NCBI RefSeq assembly: GCF_004005965.1
Contig: NZ_SACY01000001.1
Span: forward strand, 62,001-126,000
Reading direction: 5' to 3'
Length of the DNA: 64,000 nucleotides
Origin: Sandaracinomonas limnophila
GTDB lineage: Bacteria > Bacteroidota > Bacteroidia > Cytophagales > Spirosomataceae
Below are positions 16,547 to 25,969 of this stretch, piece after piece. Made by a program: the position numbers and the translations under genes. A model generated the notes under the pieces. It did no database searches. It was not told the origin of the DNA and worked only from the letters and a program-made list of their open reading frames with translations. Position 1 is the stretch's first letter; the number at the start of each line of letters is the position of its first letter.

Positions 16547-18444
16547 CAAGGCTTAAGAATTATCGCACTCAACGGCGGTAAATTAATTGCAATTGAAAAT
16601 GCTTTTCCCTGCCAATTGATTTCTTCTGTCATTGCAGCTTTGGCCATTTGGTAGCCAGAACCTCCAAATTCTTTGTCATCTGAATTGAAAGCAACTTTCC
16701 AAACCCCTGGCAATGGAACACCAATGCGATAATCCTCTCTTGGTGCAGGTGTTAAATTTAGAATAACTATGGCTTGTTGTTTGGCAGTTTCTCCTTTTCT
16801 TAAATAAGTTATAACAGAATTTTGTGAATCGTTCGATTCAATCCATTCAAATCCTTCATGTGAGAATTGTTTGCTGTAGAAGGTTGGGTCTTGAGTATAA
16901 ATTTTATTTAAGGCTTGAATGGTTTTTTGAATGCCTTTATGAGAATCAAATTCAGTTAAATGCCAATCTAGGCTTTGGTCATGATTCCATTCTTCTCTTT
17001 GACCAAATTCACCACCTTGGAATAATAATTTAGATCCCGGATGAGTAAATTGTTCTGCAAATAATAATCGCAAGTTTGCAAATTTTTGCCAATCATCACC
17101 TGGCATTTTGTTCAATAACGATTGTTTGCCATAAACTACCTCATCGTGCGAAAGCGGTAAGCAGAAATTTTCTGTAAAGGCATAAATCAAAGAAAACGTT
17201 AGATCGTTTAAATGATATTGGCGATATACGGGGTCTTTAGAGAAGAAACGAAGAGTGTCGTTCATCCAACCCATCATCCATTTTTGACCAAATCCTAATC
17301 CACCCTGAAATACTGGTTTTGTAACCCCAGGGAAACTTGTGGATTCCTCTGCGATGATTTGAATTTCAGGAAATTCGCCATAAATATGAACATTTAGATC
17401 TTGCAAGAAGCTAATAGCCTCTAAATAATGGTTTCCGCCATACATATTTGGCTCCCATTCGCCATCGTTTCGAGAGTAGTCCAAATATAACATTGAAGCA
17501 ACCGCATCCACGCGAAGACCATCTATATGGTATCTATCGCACCAAAATGCGGCATTGGAAAGTAAAAAAGATTTTACTTCATTTTTTCCATAATCAAAAA
17601 TATAGGATTGCCAGTCGGGATGAAATCCTTTTTTTACATCATAATGTTCATATAAAGCCCCGCCATCAAAGTTTTTTAATCCATGAGCATCGCCCGGAAA
17701 ATGGGAGGGTACCCAATCGAGAATTACACCAATCCTCGCTTGGTGCAGTTTTTCAATCAAAAGCATCATTCCCTGTGGATCTCCAAAGCGAGAGCTAGGT
17801 GCAAAATATCCAGTAATTTGATAACCCCAAGATGGCGCAAAGGGGTGTTCCATGATTGGCATGAATTCTACGTGCGTAAAACCCATTTCTTTCACATAAG
17901 GAACTAATTTTTCAGCAAAATCTTGGTAGGAGAGGTAGTCGTTTTCCAATGTTTTCATCCATGAACCTAGGTGAACCTCATAGATAGACATAGGTGCGGC
18001 CATTGAATTTTTGACTTTTCGATCGTTCATCCAAGTTTGGTCGTTCCATTCTTTATAGGTGTTCCAAACAATAGAAGCGGTTTTAGGAGGAGTTTCGCAA
18101 AACAAACCCATTGGGTCTAGTTTTTCAAGGTATTCTCCAGATTTGGTCACGATACCGTATTTATAGGCTTCACCTGTTTTGATGCCTGGGATAAAACCTT
18201 CCCAGATGCCAGATTCGTCCCATCGGCGATAGAGTGGGTGGGAGAATTTATCCCAAAAGTTAAAATTCCCGATTACCTGAACATTTTCGGCATTTGGGGC
18301 CCAAACGGCAAAGAAAACTCCCATTTCTCCATCAACTTCTAGTTCAAAGGCACCTAATTTTTCATAAAGTCTTGTGTGTTTGCCATTTAGGAATAGGGCA
18401 ACATCAAAATCGCTTAATTTAGAGTATGGTTTAACCTTTGACAT
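16546..18444 (-). CDS. glgB: 1,4-alpha-glucan branching enzyme
   Basis: Introduces alpha-1,6 branches into glycogen. An N-terminal CBM48 domain (about residues 25-115) precedes a GH13 barrel with the nucleophile Asp in GLRVDAVAS, the acid/base Glu in IIAEESTSFPG, and the transition-state His-Asp in LPLSHDEVVYGK; a beta-sandwich C-domain ends the protein. 632 residues is the short form lacking the extra N-terminal domain. No other glg gene is adjacent, so it appears to be a single-gene unit. Confidence 0.96.
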   Translation of the reverse strand: MSKVKPYSKLSDFDVALFLNGKHTRLYEKLGAFELEVDGEMGVFFAVWAPNAENVQVIGNFNFWDKFSHPLYRRWDESGIWEGFIPGIKTGEAYKYGIVTKSGEYLEKLDPMGLFCETPPKTASIVWNTYKEWNDQTWMNDRKVKNSMAAPMSIYEVHLGSWMKTLENDYLSYQDFAEKLVPYVKEMGFTHVEFMPIMEHPFAPSWGYQITGYFAPSSRFGDPQGMMLLIEKLHQARIGVILDWVPSHFPGDAHGLKNFDGGALYEHYDVKKGFHPDWQSYIFDYGKNEVKSFLLSNAAFWCDRYHIDGLRVDAVASMLYLDYSRNDGEWEPNMYGGNHYLEAISFLQDLNVHIYGEFPEIQIIAEESTSFPGVTKPVFQGGLGFGQKWMMGWMNDTLRFFSKDPVYRQYHLNDLTFSLIYAFTENFCLPLSHDEVVYGKQSLLNKMPGDDWQKFANLRLLFAEQFTHPGSKLLFQGGEFGQREEWNHDQSLDWHLTEFDSHKGIQKTIQALNKIYTQDPTFYSKQFSHEGFEWIESNDSQNSVITYLRKGETAKQQAIVILNLTPAPREDYRIGVPLPGVWKVAFNSDDKEFGGSGYQMAKAAMTEEINWQGKAFSIAINLPPLSAIILKP

Positions 18445-18520
18445 ATTGGATTATTTGAATGGTAAAGCTAAAATAGAAAAAAAATAACGAAAAAAACTAT
18501 AATTTTTTTTGAATTTGGTA

Positions 18521-18551
18521 TTTGCAATTAATTAAGATTTTACTACCTTTG
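18521..18551 (+). promoter_or_regulatory. promoter of tRNA-Glu
   Basis: TTTG (18521-18524), 19 bases, then TACCTTTG (18544-18551): an exact Bacteroidota -33/-7 pair. The tRNA begins 19 bases after the -7 box. Confidence 0.8.
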
Positions 18552-18570
18552 CACCACAATAACCCATTAT

Positions 18571-18642
18571 GGTCCGTTCGTCTAGGGGTTAGGACACGTC
18601 CCTTTCACGGATGAAACACGGGTTCGATTCCCGTACGGACTA
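18571..18642 (+). tRNA. tRNA-Glu (anticodon UUC)
   Basis: Full cloverleaf: acceptor stem GGTCCGT with ACGGACT (a G-U pair at the tip), D arm TCTAGGGGTTAGGA, anticodon stem CGTCC/GGATG around loop CTTTCAC (anticodon TTC), and T arm CGGGTTCGATTCCCG. The discriminator is A and no CCA is encoded. It has its own promoter and terminator. Confidence 0.96.
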
Positions 18643-18643
18643 C

Positions 18644-18672
18644 AAAAGCCACTCTATGAGTGGCTTTTTTGT
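18644..18672 (+). terminator. terminator of tRNA-Glu
   Basis: An 11-bp stem AAAAGCCACTC/GAGTGGCTTTT with loop TAT is followed by a T-rich run. Confidence 0.85.
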
Positions 18673-18725
18673 TTTTTTAAAATTTGTAAATTACTATCTT
18701 ACATGCTCGAATCTAAATATATTTA

Positions 18726-19478
18726 ATGCAACACGAGCAAAACCAAACTTGTAAGAATTGTCAGGCTATTTTGGAAAGTAAATTTTGTTCAAACTGTGGA
18801 CAAAATGCGAACACGCACCGAATCACATTTCATGATATTTGGCACGATATACAACATGGACTGATGCATTTTGACAATGGTGTTTTCTTTACCATTAAAC
18901 ATCTCCTTTTAAGTCCGGGTAAATCCATTAAGGAGTTTTTAGAAGGAAAAAGAGTCAATCATTTCAAACCCCTTTCATTTGTCTTAATTCTTGCCACTAT
19001 TTATGCATTTATTGGAAAGCATTTAATCATCGACTCCTTTCAATTGGCTAGTAAAAATCAAATCATTTTAACTTATTTAGAAACAATTGAATTTACCTTA
19101 GAGCATTTAACCTATGCCATCATCATATTAATTATTACAACCTCCATTTCCTCATTTCTCATTTTTAAAAAACAAGGATTCAATTTTGCAGAGCATTTGG
19201 TGATAAATTCGTATTACCGTGGACTATTTTTGTTATTTCTTATTTTGGTCATTCCATTTACCTATTTTTCCAAGACCATCGGAATTAATACCATTCTGCT
19301 CAACACCGCATTACTTCAAATGTTCGATTTTAGCATCATGCTTTGGAGTTATTTTAGGTTATTTGACAAGTACCCTGTTTGGAAATATTTGCTTTTAACA
19401 GTTGTAAGCTATGTATTGATGTCCATGTTTAATATCATGATTTTCAATTTGTCTTTTTTTGTGTTTAAAAATCTTTAA
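18726..19478 (+). CDS. DUF3667 family membrane protein
   Basis: A 250-residue protein with an N-terminal zinc ribbon (CKNCQAILESKFCSNCGQNA), the family signature HDIQHGLMHFDNGVFFTIKH-like segment and LLLSPGKSIKEFLEGKRVNH, then about five transmembrane helices (about residues 80-98, 118-140, 160-180, 185-205, 215-240). DUF3667 is common in Bacteroidota and its function is unknown. It seems to stand alone after tRNA-Glu. Confidence 0.85.
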   Translation: MQHEQNQTCKNCQAILESKFCSNCGQNANTHRITFHDIWHDIQHGLMHFDNGVFFTIKHLLLSPGKSIKEFLEGKRVNHFKPLSFVLILATIYAFIGKHLIIDSFQLASKNQIILTYLETIEFTLEHLTYAIIILIITTSISSFLIFKKQGFNFAEHLVINSYYRGLFLLFLILVIPFTYFSKTIGINTILLNTALLQMFDFSIMLWSYFRLFDKYPVWKYLLLTVVSYVLMSMFNIMIFNLSFFVFKNL

Positions 19479-19577
19479 TTTTTCATCTAATTCATAGATT
19501 TTAAAATAGAATTAATTTGCTATAAAATATTATTATTTTATGCTACCTTTAAGCTTTACTAAAATTCTATTTATATC

Positions 19578-20088
19578 ATGAAAAAAATTATTCTTGCAGC
19601 TTTCGTTGCATCAAGCTTATTTGCTTGTCAATCCAAAATCAGAAACAACAAGTACAAACAATTTTCCAGCAGAAGCTGATGGATACACTTTAGCAGCGTC
19701 AGACAATATTGAATTGGCTAGAAAATCTGCTAAATATATTGAGTCGGGCGATACCGCTGCTTATCGTGCTACGTATTCTGCTGATGCAGTTATTCATGAA
19801 AATGCTGCCGATGAAACCGTAAGTCAAAACATGGCAGCCATACAAGCCGTTAGAGATGCTGGAGTAAAAATCACAATCGATTCTGGCGCTATTTACCATG
19901 AAGTCGTTTATTCTACGCCTAAAGGTGGACATACTAATTATGTTTTCGCCTATATGGTAATGACGATGGCAAAAGGAGGTAAGCAATTGAAAATAAATAT
20001 GCACGCTGTTGATGCCATCAAAGAAGGCAAACAAGTTGAGGAATGGTTATTTTATGATACCAAAGGGGTAGCCGAATTATTGAAATGA
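19578..20088 (+). pseudogene. NTF2/SnoaL-like lipoprotein with a frameshift after the lipobox
   Basis: The ATG at 19578 opens a typical lipoprotein signal peptide (MKKIILAAFVASSLFAC) whose frame ends about 18 codons later at a TGA. Right after the lipobox Cys (626-628 of 19k) the other frame picks up with NPKSETTSTN and runs intact to 20088. One extra base (or two missing) at about 19629 therefore splits the signal peptide from the mature domain. That domain (about residues 30-150) looks like an NTF2/SnoaL-like fold by pattern (SADAVIHENA, HAVDAIKEGKQVEEW). Either a recent pseudogene or a sequencing error; the mature part shows no other damage. Just upstream, AAATAGAATT (19504-19513) and its complement (19563-19572) flank the promoter area. 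Confidence 0.7.
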
Positions 20089-20097
20089 TTTCATTTT

Positions 20098-20832
20098 ATG
20101 GAAGTACATCATCCGCATCACTCAGGCCATAAAAAAAAATGGTCTGAGTTATTGCTAGAATTTTTTATGCTTTTTTTAGCAGTAACTCTTGGTTTTTTTG
20201 CGGAAAATATCCGTGAAACTATCGCAGAAAAAAATAAGAAAAAAGAAACCTTAGAGGCAGTTGCTAATGATTTTAAGAAAGATTTTGAGCAATTAAATTT
20301 TCATCGAAAATTTGTTTCCAATAAAATTAAAATATGTGACAGCATCGATTTTTTAATTGATGAAAATCCAAAATTAGTTGATCAGCAGGTGTTTTATCGT
20401 TTGATGAATAATTCCATTACCTTTTGGAAATTTAATTCTAACAGCAGAAGTAGAATTGAATCAGAAGCAAGAGGGTATTTTTCCGAAAAAGGGAATGAAG
20501 ACTTGGCAAACTGTATTTCAAAGTATAATTTTCATTTAACGGATTTTATCGACAATACAGAAATGGAGGCAGACCATTATGTTAAATTTTATGAATATAA
20601 TAATTTGAAAAATTATTTAGACATGAAATTGGAAAGAATAGCTGGCCGCTTCCCCAATGTAAATTTGCCTCATAAATTAGGAATTAAACCTATCTCTGAT
20701 GAAAATAAAGAACGACTTCGTGGTTATTTAATTGGGGTTCGAGAATTTAACGACATAAGCTTATATAACATCGATTCACTTCAATTTTATGCTAATAAAG
20801 CGATACAATTAATTAAAAAACAAAAAGAATAA
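20098..20832 (+). CDS. His-rich N-terminus, single-pass membrane protein (tandem paralogue 1)
   Basis: A 244-residue protein of no family I can name. It opens with a His cluster (MEVHHPHHSGH), a basic patch, then one transmembrane helix (about residues 17-38, LLEFFMLFLAVTLGFFAEN), leaving a long charged, mostly helical domain. The next gene has the same plan and similar opening (MEVHH, EFLMLFFAVFLGF), so the two are paralogues, two bases apart. The His cluster could bind metal. It starts ten bases after the frameshifted lipoprotein gene, so the three may form one operon. Confidence 0.82.
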   Translation: MEVHHPHHSGHKKKWSELLLEFFMLFLAVTLGFFAENIRETIAEKNKKKETLEAVANDFKKDFEQLNFHRKFVSNKIKICDSIDFLIDENPKLVDQQVFYRLMNNSITFWKFNSNSRSRIESEARGYFSEKGNEDLANCISKYNFHLTDFIDNTEMEADHYVKFYEYNNLKNYLDMKLERIAGRFPNVNLPHKLGIKPISDENKERLRGYLIGVREFNDISLYNIDSLQFYANKAIQLIKKQKE

Positions 20833-20834
20833 AA

Positions 20835-21596
20835 ATGGAAGTACATCACCACAGCCATCATCCGAAGAAATTAAAAGAATATCTGCAGGAATTTCTGATG
20901 CTATTTTTTGCAGTTTTTTTAGGTTTTATGTCGGAATATTATCTGGAATATCGGGCAGAGCGACATAAGGAGCATGATTATCTAGTAAGTATGACCAAAG
21001 ACCTAAAAGCAGATTTAGATGATATGCATACCAAAGATCAAACTATGGATGAACTGTTGTTATCTGGTATGAAAATCACCTCTATTATCTATAAGCCTAA
21101 TTGGGAAGATTCAGATGTAGATAGTCTGTATTTAAATAGCATCAACATGGTTACTCGTTTTATTACATTGAACTTTTCATCGGGAACAATTGATCAACTA
21201 CGAAATGCAGGTGGATTTCGACTCATTTTAAATGAGGGAATTGTAGCAAAAATCACAGAATATGAAAAAGGGAAGCAACTCATACAAGTTCAGCAAGAGG
21301 CCATGATGGAACGATGGTCTAAGGTGCATCATATGCAAAATAAATTATTACATCTCAATGTTTTTGGACAGCCAGATAGAACTGGAAAAATCACCTTGAA
21401 TAGAGATGAATTAAATAAAATTATTTCACAAACCGGGAAAGCTTTTCTAACAAGTGATAAAAACACATTTTACGAATATTCCAATTATGTGAATGTATCA
21501 AAAGGATATGTTGCGTTTTATCAAATTATGTGCAAAATGCAGCAACAAAAAGCCCAGGAATTGATAAAACTTATTGAGCAAGAGTTAGTGCATTAA
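20835..21596 (+). CDS. His-rich N-terminus, single-pass membrane protein (tandem paralogue 2)
   Basis: The second paralogue, 253 residues, begins MEVHHHSHHPKK, has a transmembrane helix at about residues 17-37 (EFLMLFFAVFLGFMSEYYL), then a soluble helical region with the segment GTIDQLRNAGGFRL. Sequence similarity to its neighbour is clear over the first 50 residues and weaker after. The paired arrangement suggests partners or a recent duplication with divergence. Function unknown. Confidence 0.82.
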   Translation: MEVHHHSHHPKKLKEYLQEFLMLFFAVFLGFMSEYYLEYRAERHKEHDYLVSMTKDLKADLDDMHTKDQTMDELLLSGMKITSIIYKPNWEDSDVDSLYLNSINMVTRFITLNFSSGTIDQLRNAGGFRLILNEGIVAKITEYEKGKQLIQVQQEAMMERWSKVHHMQNKLLHLNVFGQPDRTGKITLNRDELNKIISQTGKAFLTSDKNTFYEYSNYVNVSKGYVAFYQIMCKMQQQKAQELIKLIEQELVH

Positions 21597-21605
21597 TTGT
21601 TTAAA

Positions 21606-21725
21606 TTATTTTCCCTTTTTATTCTTTAAAATATCTTCTGTGAATTCTTTCATTACAGAAATGCTGTATAAGATGAAAAGGAGTGATAAAATGCAGGTTA
21701 ATAGTAGTATATCTAAATTAGTCAT
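21606..21725 (-). CDS. 39-residue putative membrane protein
   Basis: A small frame with one hydrophobic helix (residues 5-22, DILLLTCILSLLFILYSI) and a basic C-terminus ending KNKKGK. Its ATG lies one base after the stop codon of the 57-residue frame upstream, which supports real translational coupling. I recognise no family. Confidence 0.5.
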   Translation of the reverse strand: MTNLDILLLTCILSLLFILYSISVMKEFTEDILKNKKGK

Positions 21726-21726
21726 C

Positions 21727-21900
21727 TTATTTCCTTTTAGAATTTATAAAATTTAATAAACCTAAAATGGTAGGGGGCCAAAGTCCGATAAATGTTGCCT
21801 TGGAAGCATTATTTTCTACTAAATAAATGTATTCACTGTAAAAAATACATGCGATACAAATTATGAGAATCAGTAATTCACTAAGCCCAAGTTTTTTCAT
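21727..21900 (-). CDS. 57-residue putative membrane protein
   Basis: A small frame opening MKKLGLSELLILIICIACIF and with a second hydrophobic stretch (FIGLWPPTILGLLNFI), so two short membrane helices with an acidic loop between. It lies 79 bases downstream of the acyltransferase and is followed at once by the 39-residue gene. Too short for usual gene callers, but the sensible topology and tight spacing make it likely real. Function unknown. Confidence 0.55.
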   Translation of the reverse strand: MKKLGLSELLILIICIACIFYSEYIYLVENNASKATFIGLWPPTILGLLNFINSKRK

Positions 21901-21979
21901 TACTAAAGAATTGCTAATTTTTAAAATTTAAATATAAATAATTTATTATTAAATATGATTATTAATATAAGTGAATTGT

Positions 21980-23074
21980 TTACCTTCTGATTCTTCTTTT
22001 GTATTTTCCAAAATAATTTATGAATTTCATTTCAATTAAACTGTAAGTTAAATTTGAATAAATTATACAAATAAGTAGGGTACTTATTAATACAGACCAT
22101 TGATTTAAAAGATTATCCTCTAATCTCAATTTGTCTAAAATTGGTTTCATGACAAAATTTAATATCAACATATGATTTAAATAAATCGAATAGGATATTT
22201 TACCTATAAATGAAAATAAATTTGATTCTAATATTTTTGAAAGAATTCCATTGGTATTTGCCAAAATAAATAGACCTAAACCAAAATAAGCCAAAATGAA
22301 AATTGAAAGGAATAAGTTGTTTAAAGGATAGGTTAAATAATTTTCAAAAGTGAAAATGTATAAAAGGCCAATAATAAATAAGTATTCAAAAATATGTGGT
22401 AATTTTTTTGAACAAATTCTATGAAGAAATTGAGAAAAATAACCAATAAAAAAACCTAATAGACCTCTGAGCCAACCTAATGTATGTGTAGAAAAAAATA
22501 AAATTTCATTAAGTGATTTAAAATAAATTAATATAATAAATAGGACTAAAAGGATAATTAAATGGCGGTTACTATTTTTTTTTACGGAGTAAAATAAAAT
22601 TCCAAACAATAAATAGTTGATAATTTCTGATGAGATGGACCAGGTTACTCCATTAACTGATGCATCATCTGGAATCAAGCCAAAAGAACTCGTAAAAAAA
22701 ATGTCTGAAAAAAATGAGGTTAAATAATTATTTTTAAAGCCTTCAAATAAAAAAAGTAAAAATAAATAAACAATTGAAGTATAAAATAATAAGGGATATA
22801 ATCGTAAAAATCTTTTTAATAAATACTCTTTTAAATTATTAAATGTATTTAATTTAAATTGATAATTTAAAGAAATTACAAAACCTGATAATACAAAAAA
22901 ATAGTCGACAAAAATAAATGATAAATATCTGAAATTTGAATCTGAAATGTATGGAGGAAGATTAAAAATGTGATAATGCTGAATAAGAACTAATAAGCAA
23001 AAAAAGCCTCTTAATCCATCAAATTTAGTTAAATAATTAGTTGCCTTTAGGTTTTTCAATTTTAAAATTTTCAT
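21980..23074 (-). CDS. acyltransferase 3 (OafA/NodX-type) membrane protein
   Basis: A 364-residue integral membrane acyltransferase with about ten helices. The family features are present: LRGFFCLLVLIQHYHI (conserved R and H near the N-terminus), YFFVLSGFVIS, the segment GVTWSISSEI, and a C-terminal SYSIYLNHMLIL. Such enzymes O-acetylate surface polysaccharides. Base composition is noticeably more AT-rich than the housekeeping genes around it, as in the divergent esterase gene, suggesting an accessory, perhaps acquired, pair that adds and removes acetyl groups. That pairing is inference. Confidence 0.88.
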   Translation of the reverse strand: MKILKLKNLKATNYLTKFDGLRGFFCLLVLIQHYHIFNLPPYISDSNFRYLSFIFVDYFFVLSGFVISLNYQFKLNTFNNLKEYLLKRFLRLYPLLFYTSIVYLFLLFLFEGFKNNYLTSFFSDIFFTSSFGLIPDDASVNGVTWSISSEIINYLLFGILFYSVKKNSNRHLIILLVLFIILIYFKSLNEILFFSTHTLGWLRGLLGFFIGYFSQFLHRICSKKLPHIFEYLFIIGLLYIFTFENYLTYPLNNLFLSIFILAYFGLGLFILANTNGILSKILESNLFSFIGKISYSIYLNHMLILNFVMKPILDKLRLEDNLLNQWSVLISTLLICIIYSNLTYSLIEMKFINYFGKYKRRIRR

Positions 23075-23151
23075 TTTGAATTAATATCATTAATTTTAAA
23101 AAAAACGAAAGTAGTTTAATCAAATGTAAATAATTTAAAGTTATTCAATTA

Positions 23152-25197
23152 ATGTTCAAAAATTATTTAATTCTTTTTTTATTCTTTTTTATTTCCTTTC
23201 AATCAAACTGCCAGCGAATTTATTCGATGGTTTTCAATAAACTTCCTCAAGATTATCAGTTTTATCAAAGAGAAGAAGATAATTATGCGCATATAAAAAT
23301 TAAGGGGGTAATTGAACTTTCTGATTGGTCTTATGTAAGTGTTGTGATTTCAAAAGATGGAAAACCTTATGCCTAAACAAAGGATAAATTCTCCTATTCA
23401 AAGGATAATTTATCAATAGGTACTTTTCAAATTTCAATGGATTTAAAATCCGAATTAGCAGAATATGATTGCAAATTTTACGCAATAAGGAATGCAAGTG
23501 ATTCCGTTTTAATGGCGACTAGGACTAATATTGTAGTTGGTGATTCCTATATTGTGAATGGTCAATCAAACTCTTATGCAGGGTTTGAATTTCCCGACTC
23601 TTATAAGGGGAAATTTAGTAGAAGTTTTGGAAGATTTTATTCTGATTATTTTAATTATGATAAATATCTTGAAAGTGATACTTTATGGTCTTTAGCTAAT
23701 GTGAAATCACCCGTTGGTCAATTTGCAGGTGAATTGATGCGATTGATTATTGAAAATGAAAAGGTTCCAGTATGTATAATAAACGGAGGTAGTGGGGGTT
23801 CAAATATGGATTATAATTTAATTAGAAATCCAAGCAACCCAATTGATTTTAATTTGTCAAGTGGTAGGTTATTATATAGAGTTTAAAAAGCAGGTTTAGA
23901 CAAAAAAATTAAAGCTTATATTTATAGGCAAGGTGAAAATGATGCAAATGCATTTCCAATTCTATGGAAAGATAAATTTTTAAGCTTGGTGGAATATGTT
24001 AAAATTGAATATCCAAGCTTAAAAAAAATATATTTACCACAAATAAATGCAACCTCTGGAAATGAAGTTAATCAGGAAATTTTAAGAAATGATCAACGAA
24101 ATGTGACTTCAGTTGATGGTTTTATTAAAGGATTTGCAACTATTGGTACATCTGGATTTGATGGAGTACATTACAATACTCAAGGTTATAACCAGTCTGG
24201 ATTGGAGCTATATAGAATATTGGCAGAAGATTTTTATGGCAGGCCTCATAATCAACTAAATTATAGTCCTAATATTACTCAAATTCAATATTTGAATAAT
24301 CAAAAAACTAAATTTTTTATTGAGTTTGACAAAGGACAAAAAATAATTACTCCCAAAGATACTTTATTGAAAGATAAAAATGGATTAGATGTGTTAAAAA
24401 AGCCTTTTGATTCATTCTATTTTAAAGACTCTGGATTTCCAACAGAATCTTCTAAGGAAGAAAATATTAAAAAAATTTATGGTAAAAATAATTACTTATA
24501 CTTTGAATTGAATAGTGCTCCAACAAAGGATATATTAACTTATTTGCCTGCATATTCAAGTGAAATTAATCTGATTCCCATTTGTTCTGGCCCATTTATT
24601 AAAAATGAATTGGGCATGAGAGCTTTTTCTTTTGTAAATGAAAAAATTAAAAATTATTTACCAATTAAGGAAAATGATTTAGACGGTGATTTAATCCCTG
24701 ATGATGTAGATGATTGTCCTTCAATTGTTAATCCAACTATTTCTGATATTATAGTTGAAAATGATTTTACCTTAACAATTAATTCAACTTTAAAATCTAT
24801 TTGGTATTTGAATGGGATTCCAATTGAAGGTGAAAATAAAAATAAATTAATAACCTATAAACCGGGTGAATATTCTGTACAATTAATTAGTGATAATGGA
24901 TGTTCAAGTTTAAAATCAAAAACTTATAATAAAATAATTTTAGGTAAAAAGGAAGAAGTAGAGTTTGATGTTTTTCCTAACCCAATTTCTAATCAATTTT
25001 TGATAAGAAATAGGACAAGCTCTGATTTACTTGAAAAGGTTATTATTTATGATATTCTCGGTAAAGAAGTATTGAATATTCATTCAATATCTGGTGATTT
25101 ACTTATTAATGCTGAAAATTGGCCTACAGGAAAATATTTTTTAAATGGTTATACTTCAACTGAAAAAAAATATCATTTTCAAATAATAAAGGAGTAA
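23152..25197 (+). pseudogene. secreted SGNH/sialate O-acetylesterase-like protein with T9SS tail, two in-frame stops
   Basis: One frame runs from 23152 to 25197 (about 682 codons) broken only by TAA at 23374-23376 and TAA at 23884-23886. Reading through gives a coherent esterase: signal peptide (about residues 1-20), catalytic block GDSYIVNGQSNSYAG, INGGSGGSN, YRQGENDA, and the His motif DGVHYNTQG, as in SASA/CE6-type carbohydrate esterases. A calcium-binding DLDGDLIPDDVDDCP segment, an Ig-like part, and a T9SS type A sorting domain (FDVFPNPISN to the end) follow. No frameshift is seen. Best read as a recently inactivated gene; the downstream piece from 23986 lacks signal peptide and catalytic Ser. 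Confidence 0.8.
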
Positions 25198-25217
25198 AGG
25201 CCATTTTTAATTCTGAA

Positions 25218-25838
25218 TTATTTGTAATTCTCTTTATTGGTCCTACTTTTATCTAACTCCATTGCTTCCTTTTTGATTTTCGACAAGTAGGTGGTATCAA
25301 TTCCTAAAAAAGTAGCTAATTGTCTTTGTGAAAGCCTGTTCAATAATTGCGGGTTGAATTCGCCTAAATATAGATAGCGCTCCAAGGCATCCTTTGTGCG
25401 TAAAAAAGTACAAATATTTTGAAGTATACAGAGATAATTTAAGATTTCTTTAACAGCAATTTGTCCAATTTTACTATTTAAATCCAATATTTTAAGGAAA
25501 GTAGATTTTTTCATCGTATAAATTGTACAGTCTTCCAAGGCTTGTACCGCTTCATGATTTTTATGACCATTGACAAAACTATTGGGAATTAAAATAAAAT
25601 CACCTTCCATTGAAAACCAATTGACAAATTCTTTTTCTCCTTCCAATGTAAATTTTCGCAATAGTCCTTTTTCTACATAAGCTAAATCTTCTTCAATTTT
25701 TCCAAAATTAAATAAGAAATCGCCCTTTTTGAGTTTTTTTACAAAGGCATATCGCAAAATTAAATCTATGAGAATGGTGATCGCTTCCCCTTTTAGGTTA
25801 AGTGTTTGGGTTAATTTTTCTGAGAGTTTCTTTTCCAT
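25218..25838 (-). CDS. Crp/Fnr family transcriptional regulator A
   Basis: A 206-residue regulator with an N-terminal cyclic-nucleotide-binding-type beta-roll (KKGDFLFNFGKIEEDLAYVEKG) and a C-terminal winged helix (LSQRQLATFLGIDTTYLSKIK). There is no cysteine cluster for an Fnr-type Fe-S centre and the cAMP-contact Arg-Ser of E. coli Crp is not evident, so the effector is unknown. ATG at 25838 is used because an in-frame upstream codon at 25856 is only TTG. It diverges from a second Crp/Fnr gene at 25970 with which it shares its layout. Confidence 0.88.
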   Translation of the reverse strand: MEKKLSEKLTQTLNLKGEAITILIDLILRYAFVKKLKKGDFLFNFGKIEEDLAYVEKGLLRKFTLEGEKEFVNWFSMEGDFILIPNSFVNGHKNHEAVQALEDCTIYTMKKSTFLKILDLNSKIGQIAVKEILNYLCILQNICTFLRTKDALERYLYLGEFNPQLLNRLSQRQLATFLGIDTTYLSKIKKEAMELDKSRTNKENYK

Positions 25839-25969
25839 AATTTTATTGAAATACAAATTACCTAAACCCCAATTAATAATAATGTAAAAAAAAATGCAAT
25901 GACAAAAACTTTACAAAATAACCTTTTGAATTCATCAGCAATTGTTGTCTTATTATTTACTTTCATTGC

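Noticed and set aside
19578-19680. Programmed ribosomal frameshift in the lipoprotein
   Set aside because: No slippery heptamer or downstream hairpin is apparent at the junction; a simple indel is a simpler explanation.
23374-23886. Recoded stop codons (selenocysteine or pyrrolysine) in the esterase
   Set aside because: Both codons are TAA, which neither system uses, and no SECIS-like element is evident.
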